Assembly: GCF_023715465.1 (NCBI RefSeq)
Contig: NZ_JAMBOE010000003.1
Location: 124,001-188,000, forward strand
Direction: 5' to 3'
Source of the DNA: Paenibacillus macerans
GTDB taxonomy: Bacteria > Bacillota > Bacilli > Paenibacillales > Paenibacillaceae
DNA length: 64,000 nucleotides
Shown: piece by piece, positions 8,399-16,074 of the stretch
How positions within the stretch are numbered: position 1 is the first letter of the stretch
Layout of the letters: each line of letters opens with the position of its first letter
The notes under the pieces: generated by a model
What the model was told of the DNA's origin: nothing
Seen by the model: the letters and a program-made list of their open reading frames with translations, nothing else
The model's database searches: none
Translations under genes and position numbers: made by a program

Positions 8399-9251
8399 GA
8401 ATTAAGTCTCCCTTTATATATAATAACATTATGTCATCAATGGTAGGAGTACTAATACAGCCCATATTATCGGAATACTTTGAGTCGCTCTTGATTAACA
8501 GTGAATATTCATTTTCTCTACAAGATGTAATAAAAATATCTTTTGGGTTTATCCTTTGATACTCATCCTTTGAGCATTTTAAGAATATATAGTCTTCTTG
8601 GAGTTTTTGAAGCGGTTCATAAAAAATAAGCTTACCATTATGAATAAAAGCAATATCATCAGCTATCTTATCTAAATCACTGGTAATATGAGTTGAAAAA
8701 AACACTGTAGTTTGTCTTTGCTGTACATAACCTTTTAATAGCAATAGAATCTCATCACGTACCACTGGATCAAGTCCTGATGTTACTTCATCCAATATTA
8801 AAAGTGAGGGATTATGGGACATCGCCACTGCCAACATTAATTTATTTTTCATTCCTTTGGACAGTTCTGAAATTTTTTTTGAAGAGTCTAGATTGAGTTG
8901 TATGAGCAGGGAATTGAATTCGGCATCGTTCCATTGTGTGTATATAGAACGCATAATTTTTCGAATATCTTTTGCATTAAGACAAGAGTGAAAACAACAT
9001 TCATCAATCAAAAAACCTATTTTTTGTTTGATTTTATTTTCTTCTTTGATGTTATCTTCATCAAAAATCTTTATAGACCCACTATCCCTTTTTATTTGAT
9101 TTAATATTAAACTTATAAGAGTTGTTTTACCTGCACCATTCTCACCTATTAGCCCAACTATTCTACCATACGGTATTTGCAAATTTATATTATCTAGTTT
9201 GAAACTCGAATAGTTTTTCGTTAGATTAGAGATATCAACAATATGGTTCAT
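8382..9251 (-). CDS. ABC transporter ATP-binding protein
   Basis: A 289-residue nucleotide-binding subunit. Walker A GENGAGKTT is at residues 36-44, the signature LSKGMKNKL starts at 130, and Walker B LLILDE ends at D154-E155 followed by VTSGLD. The C-terminal 80 residues beyond the core domain are common in ABC-2 exporters of the bacitracin/lantibiotic-immunity type. The start codon lies two bases after the stop of a 29-codon ORF, and the gene overlaps the permease downstream, so it is inside a tight operon. The Shine-Dalgarno is weak (GGAT), consistent with coupling to the small upstream ORF. Confidence 0.85.
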   Translation of the reverse strand: MNHIVDISNLTKNYSSFKLDNINLQIPYGRIVGLIGENGAGKTTLISLILNQIKRDSGSIKIFDEDNIKEENKIKQKIGFLIDECCFHSCLNAKDIRKIMRSIYTQWNDAEFNSLLIQLNLDSSKKISELSKGMKNKLMLAVAMSHNPSLLILDEVTSGLDPVVRDEILLLLKGYVQQRQTTVFFSTHITSDLDKIADDIAFIHNGKLIFYEPLQKLQEDYIFLKCSKDEYQRINPKDIFITSCRENEYSLLIKSDSKYSDNMGCISTPTIDDIMLLYIKGDLIHDRVN

Positions 9252-9253
9252 TT

Positions 9254-9343
9254 TTATCCATAATACACTTTTATAATAGTGTATTTTCTCCCCTCTATGG
9301 ACATTTCTTCGGATGCGAGAAATAGCTTACAAAGTAGGTTCAT
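9254..9343 (-). CDS. 29-residue small ORF, candidate RiPP precursor peptide
   Basis: This tiny reading frame sits between the radical-SAM gene (24-base gap) and the ABC ATPase (2-base gap). Its ATG at 9343 follows GGTGA with a five-base spacer. The peptide starts MNLLCKLFLASEEMSIEG and ends RKYTIIKVYYG. Its size, position and coupling suit a precursor for the neighbouring radical-SAM maturase, with an acidic leader-like middle and a Tyr/Lys/Ile-rich C-terminus. The terminal part also encodes an ATACACT/AGTGTAT hairpin just ahead of the ATPase, so it could instead be a translational-coupling leader. No family is recognised. Confidence 0.4.
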   Translation of the reverse strand: MNLLCKLFLASEEMSIEGRKYTIIKVYYG

Positions 9344-9367
9344 AAATTCACCAAATTTCTCACTCAG

Positions 9368-10762
9368 TCAAGAATAAAGCGGAAATCTTTCCTTAACAAT
9401 TGGGTGTATTTTTTGATACCATTCACACGTTTTATTTATTTCATGCATGTTTCGAGCCCCAATAAAACCTCTTAGTAAACAATTGGTGCAAAATAAATTC
9501 TGTTCACAGTCTTTACAATTATCACTATCCAACATAGGCAGCTCAGTATTCATTAATTCTTTTAAAAAATCCTTATTGTTATCAAAAACTTTTTTTATGG
9601 ATTGGGTAGTTATATTACCCATATTTAATTTGAAATAATCTCCACTATCCATATTACATAACTTAACATCACCGTTCACATTGATACTAACCTGCGAACA
9701 AATAGCACCACAGTTCTTTCTTGTAACTTCTTTTATCTCTGTTATATCCTGAATAAATCCCGGATGTTTTTCAAGGACCAAATCATGTTGTTTTTTAAAT
9801 TCCATCAAACCTTCTTCATCTGGAAAAATTAAACTAGTATCGCCCATTGTCGCGCGGCCTAAGGGAGTAACAACGGCAGGTGCGTACGATACAGCACCAT
9901 GGTAGTATGCCCATTCACCTATATCTGCAAGTTCATGTACATTCCCTGGTGTAATTATAGCGCAAACGCGAACGCGCACCCCATTATTTATTAAATAGTC
10001 TATATTATTCTTTACTTTTTGTAGTTTATTTTTTGAATTTGTAAACCAATCATAGTATTCTTCATTTAAGCTATGCAAATCAATTTGAATGTATAATCTA
10101 TGTTTGTTTTTTATAATTGTGTCTAGGAGCTTTTTGTCAAAATATATACCATTTGTTAAGAACATTACAGTTGAAATTCCAACTTCATAAGCCTTTTCTA
10201 TGGCTTCAGAACTATATGGATTCATAGTAGGGTCGCCACCAGTTAATTCTAATATAGATATTCCAATTTCATTTAACGAATCAAGAATAAAATATAAATC
10301 TTTCAACGATAGTATCTTTTGATTTTCTACGCCACCATACTTACCATAACAATGTCTACAACGTATATTACACCGATTTGTCAATTCAATGCTGGCTACT
10401 GACGGATAGTAATTTGAATAACTAGATATTATTACTTCTTGCATAATTGGCTCTGATTGCTCCATTATTGAATATCCATATTGTTTTGTAAGTTGATCCA
10501 TAAATGGTTTAACTTTGCTTTCAATGGAATGGAATGACTCTGAATATTTAGCAGCAAGACACTGTATAATCTCATCAAATGTCTTTAACCCATTCAACAT
10601 GGAAATTATTTCCACGGCGGTTTTATTTATCATAAATTGTTTCTTATCATGCATATAGTTCTGCTGAAGCAATTCTGGAGAAGATAAATAATACAAGGTT
10701 AAAGTTGATGACTTATATTCTTTGATTCCTGCTACTGGCCTTAGATATAAGTATTTTTTCAT
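9368..10762 (-). CDS. Radical SAM/SPASM peptide-maturation enzyme
   Basis: A 464-residue radical-SAM enzyme. Residues about 40-100 resemble a PqqD-like peptide-recognition domain. The SAM/[4Fe-4S] motif CNIRCRHC is at C131, C135 and C138, and LTGGDPTMNP follows. The C-terminal SPASM region has cysteines at CGAICS, KLCNMD and CKDCEQNLFCTNC for auxiliary clusters. Such enzymes crosslink or epimerise ribosomal peptides. The adjacent exporter and the 29-codon ORF point to a small RiPP cluster; thioether (sactipeptide/ranthipeptide-like) chemistry cannot be told from epimerisation here. The start at 10762 follows GGAGGG, which directly abuts a perfect 22-bp inverted repeat. The gene is AT-rich and probably acquired. 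Confidence 0.85.
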   Translation of the reverse strand: MKKYLYLRPVAGIKEYKSSTLTLYYLSSPELLQQNYMHDKKQFMINKTAVEIISMLNGLKTFDEIIQCLAAKYSESFHSIESKVKPFMDQLTKQYGYSIMEQSEPIMQEVIISSYSNYYPSVASIELTNRCNIRCRHCYGKYGGVENQKILSLKDLYFILDSLNEIGISILELTGGDPTMNPYSSEAIEKAYEVGISTVMFLTNGIYFDKKLLDTIIKNKHRLYIQIDLHSLNEEYYDWFTNSKNKLQKVKNNIDYLINNGVRVRVCAIITPGNVHELADIGEWAYYHGAVSYAPAVVTPLGRATMGDTSLIFPDEEGLMEFKKQHDLVLEKHPGFIQDITEIKEVTRKNCGAICSQVSINVNGDVKLCNMDSGDYFKLNMGNITTQSIKKVFDNNKDFLKELMNTELPMLDSDNCKDCEQNLFCTNCLLRGFIGARNMHEINKTCEWYQKIHPIVKERFPLYS

Positions 10763-10774
10763 TAGATTCCCTCC

Positions 10775-10825
10775 TTTGAAAACGAATTTTCCCTGTTGTA
10801 TAGACAGGGAAAATTCGTTTTCAAA
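10775..10825 (-). promoter_or_regulatory. Perfect 22-bp inverted repeat abutting the radical-SAM Shine-Dalgarno
   Basis: Arms 10775-10796 and 10804-10825 are perfectly complementary around a 7-base loop (core GAATTTTCCCTGT / ACAGGGAAAATTC). In the minus-strand transcript the hairpin ends directly before GGAGGG. No U-tract follows on either strand, so it is not a simple terminator. It could limit ribosome access or protect the mRNA, or be a protein-binding site. Confidence 0.7.
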
Positions 10826-10927
10826 AAAATGTAATAACCAAATAATATGACGTAATAGTGTGTTTAGCCTACAGTGAAGCTTATGCCCATCCTAATTTTA
10901 GCCTTCTACTCATGTGAGGATCAATAC

Positions 10928-10933
10928 ATTATA
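10928..10933 (-). promoter_or_regulatory. Probable -10 box of the radical-SAM operon
   Basis: A perfect TATAAT on the minus strand, about 165 bases before the radical-SAM start; the -35 is poor. The resulting leader would hold only two tiny ORFs (10 and 8 codons) without good ribosome-binding sites, and the hairpin. Confidence 0.4.
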
Positions 10934-10940
10934 ATATCAT

Positions 10941-11052
10941 GAGTATGCAAAAAGCTCCTGAATCTCCATAAAAGGAAATTCAAGAGCTCATTCATTGTCA
11001 AGTTGATGCGATCGAGAGGAACCGAACCTCCACGGAGGGGTCGGCCCACACG
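10941..11052 (-). repeat. Degenerate direct duplicate of the tRNA-Leu 3' half and its terminator
   Basis: The segment matches 15231-15340 almost base for base across the terminator. It then continues into a diverged copy of the 3' half of tRNA-Leu (T-arm, variable arm and 3' acceptor strand). Several substitutions, one of them in the T-loop, and the lack of the 5' half make it non-functional. It is in the same orientation as the intact tRNA, 4.3 kb away. Direct repeats of a tRNA 3' end are the usual scar of integration at a tRNA gene, although no integrase is present now. Confidence 0.75.
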
Positions 11053-11159
11053 TCTTCTGTCTTATCGAGCAAGAAAACGGAGCCTATCGTATTCGACAAA
11101 GACAGAAGTTCTTCTTCTGTATAGCGTGCAACATCAATAAGCAAATATTCAAAATTCAG
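11043..11159 (-). pseudogene. Remnant of an Rpn-family (PD-(D/E)XK) transposase/nuclease
   Basis: One open frame reads FEYLLIDVARYTEEELLSLS and then NTIGSVFLLDKTED. This resembles the middle of Rpn recombination-promoting nuclease proteins as I recall them. No start, N-terminus or C-terminus remains; it runs into the tRNA duplicate on one side and the nitronate monooxygenase end on the other. It is a dead fragment and may mark an old rearrangement junction. Confidence 0.5.
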
Positions 11160-12232
11160 CAGTTAAAAGAAAGTTTCCGGACAAGAACACTGGCTTGGTC
11201 AATGGTTTGTTTTACAATTGATGCGGCAGGTTGGTCGCCTGCTAACCGCAGACCCTGGCCCGCCCAAAGTGACATATACTCGGGGCTGTTCGCTTTTACA
11301 GCCGCCTGGCGAATGTCCCGGGTCATCGCGTTTTGAATGGGGTAAGCCGGGATTGTTCCTGGGTACTGATGCATGTCAATCATAAATTTGGTTTGAATGC
11401 CTCTTGAAGCTTTTCCGGAGTATGCACGAGTAATTTCAGTGGAGTCTTCATTTGTCGAAAGGATTTTCTGTTTGTACGTTTCGTGGGCGCCGCTCTCGGG
11501 GCAGGCAAGAAACGCCGTGCCCATCTGTACGGCAGCGGCTCCTAAGGCAAGGCTTGCTGCAAGTCCCCGCCCATCCATGATTCCCCCTGCTGCGATGACC
11601 GGGATCGACACATGGTCAACGATCTGCGGAACAATAGCCATGGTGCCTATCAAAGCGTGGGAAGGGTCTTTCATGAAGGTCCCTCTATGACCTCCCGCTT
11701 CGCTCCCCTGAGCCACAATAGCATCTGCACCTGCCGCTTCCAATTGCTTGGCTTCATCAACAGTTGTTGCAGTTCCAATAATGAATATTCCATGCTGTTT
11801 CATGGTTTGGATCACGTCTTGAGATGGTATGCCAAAAGTGAAACTAAATACGGGTACACGCTCCTCCAAAAGTACTTGTACCTGCTCCTCAAATGATTCT
11901 GAAAACTTCATAATCGATGGATTTTGAGCAGTGCCAAGTTCGATGCGGTATTTATTCAGATAATCTGTCATCCGGCAAATTGCTTCTTCCGACTCTTCTG
12001 ATTGCTCAGGCACAAACAAATTCACTCCGAAAGGCTGGTCCGTTTGTCGCTTGATCTTTTGGATCTCGCTACGGAGTTGCTCCGGCGTTAAGTATCCGCC
12101 CCCCAGGTTGCCTAGCCCACCGGCATTTGAAACGGCCGCTACCAACTCGGGTGTCGAAACGCCACCAGCCATCGGCGCTTGAAAGATCGGGTATCGAATT
12201 TTAAGAGTACGCGTCAAATCAGTCTCGAACAC
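11156..12232 (-). CDS. Nitronate monooxygenase (NMO/2-nitropropane dioxygenase family)
   Basis: An FMN-dependent TIM-barrel enzyme of 358 residues that oxidises toxic alkyl nitronates such as propionate 3-nitronate. The N-terminal YPIFQAPMAGGVSTPELVAA, the catalytic-His region AQGSEAGGHRGTF and the phosphate-binding AAGGIMDGRGLAASLALGA are present. FabK-like enoyl reductases share the fold, but length and the GGHRG context favour NMO. The start is a GTG at 12232 preceded by AAGGAGG nine bases upstream. Its last codons abut the Rpn remnant, so the natural C-terminus may have been altered slightly. It lies among decayed genes but appears intact. Confidence 0.85.
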   Translation of the reverse strand: MFETDLTRTLKIRYPIFQAPMAGGVSTPELVAAVSNAGGLGNLGGGYLTPEQLRSEIQKIKRQTDQPFGVNLFVPEQSEESEEAICRMTDYLNKYRIELGTAQNPSIMKFSESFEEQVQVLLEERVPVFSFTFGIPSQDVIQTMKQHGIFIIGTATTVDEAKQLEAAGADAIVAQGSEAGGHRGTFMKDPSHALIGTMAIVPQIVDHVSIPVIAAGGIMDGRGLAASLALGAAAVQMGTAFLACPESGAHETYKQKILSTNEDSTEITRAYSGKASRGIQTKFMIDMHQYPGTIPAYPIQNAMTRDIRQAAVKANSPEYMSLWAGQGLRLAGDQPAASIVKQTIDQASVLVRKLSFNC

Positions 12233-12266
12233 TTTTAAAAACCTCCTTAAATTATAGCGTTTGTGT

Positions 12267-12580
12267 CTTGGTATCCCTGCATGCTGCCTTGCACGATTAT
12301 CCCTTTTGTTCAGAGGGGAGAGGGTAGGGGCTAATCATGGTCCTTCCATTTTTCCCGGTGCCTTGCCCCATTCCTCCCGTCAGGTCTGCTTCACTTCTCC
12401 TAAACCTCCTTCTCACAAACCTGTCTAACGATCTCGAACATGTCTGCTTCTCCCAAACATATTTCTTCTCCTGAATTTATCTTTCTCTCTGTTTCCGGAT
12501 CAAACGGGATAATCGTGCAAAGCGTCCAGACAGCTGATATTGATCTGCCGACCAACCACCGGCCTTCCCTGTCAAGCGCT
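12267..12580. repeat. Dispersed repeat family R1, copy 1 (inverted TTGCACGATTATCCC ends)
   Basis: The motif TTGCACGATTATCCC at 12289-12303 and its exact reverse complement at 12506-12520 bracket about 200 bases. Similarity to copies at 20371-20630 and 43431-44830 extends about 25 bases outside the left motif and about 60 outside the right one (for example ACCGGCCTTCCCT). No coding capacity is evident. It occupies the gap 12242-12674, in which I see no gene. Confidence 0.75.
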
Positions 12581-12674
12581 GATTATTATCTTTATAGTAA
12601 GAAAAATGAGTGCATCCTAAAACAACAGTTTCATACTTAGTTAAATCATATAAAGATATGCTGCGCTTGAGGAT

Positions 12675-12959
12675 CTAACTAAGCTCTTGATCAGGATGAA
12701 TACAAGCATGGTTTAAATTTCCCATCGTTGCTTTTTGACTTGAAATGACTGCACCAAACAGCAATATTATAGCAGCAGCAACAAGCACCAATGTGGCCAG
12801 AAGAAGCGATAGGCTATAACTATGCGCCACTTCCAAAACGATTCCGGCTCCGATTGGACCGATTATTTGCCCGATACCAAAAAAGCCCGTCATCAAAGCA
12901 ATTGCTTTATTACCACTGGATGGTCTAGACATACGAGCCGCGGCGAGAGCAACCTCCTG
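12675..12959 (-). pseudogene. C-terminal fragment of a YbfB/YjiJ-like MFS transporter
   Basis: The frame encodes only the last two or so transmembrane segments of a major-facilitator protein (GNKAIALMTGFFGIGQIIGP and a following hydrophobic pair). Homologues have about 390 residues and twelve segments. The protein-like frame continues upstream of the first Met as EVALAAARM to about 12959 and then ends at a stop, so the N-terminal three quarters are gone. A LysR gene is divergent from it, as is common for this family, so the deletion probably removed the promoter-proximal part of a regulated transporter gene. Confidence 0.65.
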
Positions 12960-13078
12960 TTTTCTTCATAAGACCTGCCGCTTATTAAACTAATTGTATC
13001 CCCCCACAAATATCGTGTAAAATGAATTTAAATGATTTGTAGTATTAAAATTATCAATAATTAGATGGAGGAATGACG

Positions 13079-13936
13079 TTGGATATCCGGGACTTGCAGA
13101 TTTTTCTGACGGTTGCGAACGAAGGAAGCATTACCAAAGCAGCCGAAAAAATGGAATATGTTCAGTCGAGTATAAGCATCCGTATCCAGCAGCTTGAAAA
13201 AGAGTTGAAAACAGCGCTATTTCGTCGTATGCGGCAAGGGGTTCGGCTCACAACATCCGGAGAGGCACTCAAAACCTATGCCGAGAAAATTATTTTCCTT
13301 ACTCAAGAGGCGGAACGAGTCGTAGCAGATAACTCAATTGCAAGAGGGCCGCTTCGGATCGGATCACCCGAAACTACAGCAGCGATTCGGCTGCCGTCTA
13401 TTCTCGCCGATTACCATAAATCTTACCCAGAGGTGGATTTGGCATTAAAAACTGGAACAACGGAAGAACTCATTCATTTCGTGTTGAAATACGAGTTGGA
13501 CGGAGCTTTCGTAGCTGCGCCAGTTGATCATGCTGAGCTCGAGATTACGGAGATAGGGGTTGAGGAACTTGCGTTCATATCGGGAGGACAGTTCCCCTCA
13601 ATAGACCAGCCTGCACAATTGCGAAATCTGACGTTACTGGTATTTCGTGTTGGGTGTTCATACCGGCGAAAACTCGAGGATTGGTTGCATTCGCAAGGAA
13701 TTATTCCTGCTAAGATCATGGAGCTCGGAACACTGGAAGGGATCCTTGGATGTATCCATGCTGGTCTCGGGGTATCCCTTTTACCTCGTTCGGTGGTGGA
13801 AAGAGCCATGGTTCAATATAACTTGCGATCTCAAGCAATCTCGGAAGAGTTCTATAAAACCCCGACACTATTCATACGTCGTAAAGATACTTATGAAACT
13901 GCAGCCATGTCCGAATTTATCCGGATTTCAAGATAG
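13079..13936 (+). CDS. LysR-family transcriptional regulator
   Basis: A 285-residue LysR-type regulator. Its helix-turn-helix reads MDIRDLQIFLTVANEGSITK then AAEKMEYVQSSISIRIQQLE, and the co-inducer domain follows from about residue 88. An ATG at 13073 is directly next to GGAGG, too close for initiation. The TTG at 13079 has a 7-base spacer and gives the canonical family N-terminus, so it was chosen. Its former divergent partner is probably the truncated MFS gene, and an aldehyde dehydrogenase pseudogene follows on the same strand. With both likely targets broken, it may be an orphan. Confidence 0.85.
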   Translation: MDIRDLQIFLTVANEGSITKAAEKMEYVQSSISIRIQQLEKELKTALFRRMRQGVRLTTSGEALKTYAEKIIFLTQEAERVVADNSIARGPLRIGSPETTAAIRLPSILADYHKSYPEVDLALKTGTTEELIHFVLKYELDGAFVAAPVDHAELEITEIGVEELAFISGGQFPSIDQPAQLRNLTLLVFRVGCSYRRKLEDWLHSQGIIPAKIMELGTLEGILGCIHAGLGVSLLPRSVVERAMVQYNLRSQAISEEFYKTPTLFIRRKDTYETAAMSEFIRISR

Positions 13937-13993
13937 AGGTTTAATCTTACGTAGATATAGATTTTTCACATACTTGCTTAGGAGGAAAATTCT

Positions 13994-14910
13994 ATGTTCC
14001 CAAATAAACTTTATATTAACGGAGAATGGCTTGATACCCAAGAATCGATCCAAGTCATAAACCCAGCTACAAAAAATGTGATCGGTACCATTCCAAATGG
14101 CGGAGAAAAAGAAGCCAAATTGGCAGTAGATGCCGCCTATACCGCTTTAAAAAACTGGTCGAAAAAAACAGCTGATGAACGGGGCAGATTTTTATTCGCA
14201 TGGCATCGGCTGATTGAAGAACACCGGGATGAATTGGCAGAAATAATGACTACGGAACAGGGCAAACCTTTTGCAGAAGCAAAAGGTGAAATTGATTATG
14301 CAAACAATTATACTGCTTGGTTTGCAGAAGAAGGAAAACGAATTTACGGCGAAACGATACCCGCCTCCTCCCCTGCCAAACGCATCATCGTGAAAAGACA
14401 GCCTGTCGGTGTGGTGGCAGCGATTACCCCATGGAACTTTCCGGCTGCGATGATTACGAGAAAAGTCGCACCAGCCCTTGCAGCTGGCTGTACAATCGTT
14501 TTAAAACCATCTGAAGAGACTCCTTTTACTGCATTAAAGCTTGCTGAGCTCTCTCAGCAAGCAGGAATTCCCAAAGGTGTAATTAATGTGGTAACATGAT
14601 TTGTATGTATGAAGAAACCTTTGGACCACTGGCCCCGATTACATCCTTTAAAACGATTGAAGAAGCAATCGAGCGGGCCAATAACACTCCGTACGGCTTG
14701 GCTGCTTATGTGTTCACAGAGAATATCAATGAGGCAGTTGTCATTTCGGAAGCATTGGACTATGGGATCATCGGTTTAAATGATGGCTCTCCCTCCGCTG
14801 CCCAAGCACCATTTGGCGGTTTTAAAGAAAGCGGATTGGGACGCGAAGGCGGCCACTACGGGATTGAGGATTATTTAGAGGTGAAATATATCTCGCTTGG
14901 ATTGAATTAA
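13994..14910 (+). pseudogene. Aldehyde dehydrogenase with internal deletion (GabD-like)
   Basis: The first 200 codons match the N-terminus of NAD(P)-dependent aldehyde dehydrogenases of the succinate-semialdehyde type (LYINGEWLDTQESIQV at the start, AAITPWNFPAAMITRKVAPA in the cofactor site). At about 14597 the frame stops just after GVINVV, and an overlapping frame resumes with [16 protein letters not shown] through to the normal C-terminus [10 protein letters not shown]. About 170 middle residues, including the catalytic Glu and Cys, are missing. The two ends fit family alignment positions exactly, so a single internal deletion is the simplest explanation. No active enzyme can be made. Confidence 0.8.
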
Positions 14911-15015
14911 TCAGTTGAAACGTTTCCAATTTATCAGAAGAAAAACGTCAAACCGGCAACTCGCAACGTGAAACCGCCGTGCAAATGATGTTTTTCTCAT
15001 GATCTTGAACCGTAA

Positions 15016-15210
15016 TCAAGTCGTCTTGCCTTGTCTAAATATAACCGGAAGACGATAAACCTCCCGATTCATCGTTTCGCTGAAAACGGAAGTGACGCTG
15101 CCCAGGTAATATTTTTAATTGAAATGTCTGTCGATGCTGACAATCGGAATATCGTTGCTTACGTCATTTTCGATATCATTGTGCGTAGCTTTCTTCGGCT
15201 CAAGTAATGA
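15016..15210 (-). pseudogene. C-terminal fragment of a LacI-family regulator
   Basis: Minus-strand frames read NDIPIVSIDRHFN up to a stop near 15117 and then, after a gap, GSVTSVFSETMNREVYRLPV followed by IFRQGKTT and a stop at 15016. Both halves resemble the effector domain and the typical LPVxFRxGxTT ending of LacI-family proteins. The N-terminal DNA-binding domain and part of the middle are absent. The rest of 14911-15237 shows nothing else I can support. Confidence 0.45.
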
Positions 15211-15237
15211 GCAATACCTCGCAAATTCCGAATATGT

Positions 15238-15280
15238 AAAAAGCTCCTGAATCTCCATAAAAGGAAATTCAAGAGCTTGT
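15238..15280 (-). terminator. Terminator of tRNA-Leu
   Basis: On the minus strand the arms AAGCTCTTGAATT and ATTCAGGAGCTT end in TTTTT, 16 bases after the tRNA 3' end. The same element is duplicated at 10941-10990 and in a diverged form at 6625-6665. Confidence 0.75.
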
Positions 15281-15295
15281 TCTTTGTAATGTTGA

Positions 15296-15380
<85 letters not shown>

Positions 15381-15471
15381 ATATTTCGTCGGTGCATAGT
15401 TTTGCAGCAACGAAATATATATTATCACGAATATTTTGGGGAGTCAAGCAAAGAAAATATCTTTTTTGCCG

Positions 15472-15972
15472 TTACTTGATCCCCGCCGATTGTCTTTCGT
15501 TCAGATAGTCGGCCATCGTTTGGAAGAACTTCAGCACCGCCAGCAGCTCGGCTTCGGCAAACGAGTCAAAGGCGTCCAAGAATTTGCGTTCCATCACTTG
15601 GTGCATCGCTTCATGCGCTTCGAAAATCCGCCTGCCTTTGGGCGTCAGGCTGAAGTACACTTCTTTCTTATTGTCGTTCAACTGCCCCCGCTTAACATAG
15701 CCTTCCGCAAGCAGCTTGGCGCTGATTTTAGTAATACTCGCTTTCGATAAATTCAGCTTGTCGGCAATGGAAGTATTGTTGATCGGCTCATGGTTGCCGA
15801 TGCAGTCGAGCACATGAACGCTCGTCAGATTGTTCGGCAGCGAGTCAAGCCCCATTTCCCGCGCCTGATCGGCGAATTCGTCCAACTCCATGTCGAACGA
15901 CTGCTCCATCATATGTGAAAAATGGAGAAACTGCCCGTAAACCAGTTGCTTTAGCCTCTCCGACGAATTCAT
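15472..15972 (-). CDS. MarR-family transcriptional regulator
   Basis: A 166-residue winged-helix regulator. The DNA-binding region is NNTSIADKLNLSKASITKIS then AKLLAEGYVKRGQLNDNKKEVYFSLTPKGR (wing), flanked by long N- and C-terminal dimerisation helices. GGGGG lies five bases before the ATG at 15972. It is downstream of, and in the same direction as, the PPOX-family gene. An 18-bp TTGTT-N8-AACAA element occurs both before this gene and before the PPOX gene, which fits autoregulation plus control of its neighbour. The signal is unknown; oxidative or aromatic stress is common for this pairing. Confidence 0.85.
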   Translation of the reverse strand: MNSSERLKQLVYGQFLHFSHMMEQSFDMELDEFADQAREMGLDSLPNNLTSVHVLDCIGNHEPINNTSIADKLNLSKASITKISAKLLAEGYVKRGQLNDNKKEVYFSLTPKGRRIFEAHEAMHQVMERKFLDAFDSFAEAELLAVLKFFQTMADYLNERQSAGIK

Positions 15973-16009
15973 TGCGTCCCCCTTTTCTTTCTACATTGAT
16001 TTCCGATTT

Positions 16010-16027
16010 TTGTTTACTTGATAACAA
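16010..16027. promoter_or_regulatory. MarR operator candidate, copy 2
   Basis: TTGTT-TACTTGAT-AACAA, 38 bp before the MarR start. It shares 14 of 18 positions and identical arms with the element at 16712-16729. Confidence 0.5.
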
Positions 16028-16074
16028 TTGATCGCGTTTAATACTTAGGTTCATCGAGAACCATCTTCATTATT

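Noticed and set aside
7757-9251. BceAB-type bacitracin resistance transporter
   Set aside because: The permease is 213 residues with six helices and lacks the large extracellular domain and FtsX-type layout of BceB; no adjacent two-component system.
10861-10920. Tiny ORFs (10 and 8 codons) in the radical-SAM leader as precursor peptides
   Set aside because: Neither has a usable ribosome-binding site, and both are too short for a leader plus core.
10941-11052. Second tRNA-Leu gene
   Set aside because: Only the 3' half is present and the T-loop has substitutions, so it cannot fold as a tRNA.
11156-12232. Enoyl-ACP reductase FabK
   Set aside because: Same superfamily, but there are no fatty-acid synthesis neighbours, and the His-containing GGHRG context and length fit nitronate monooxygenase better.
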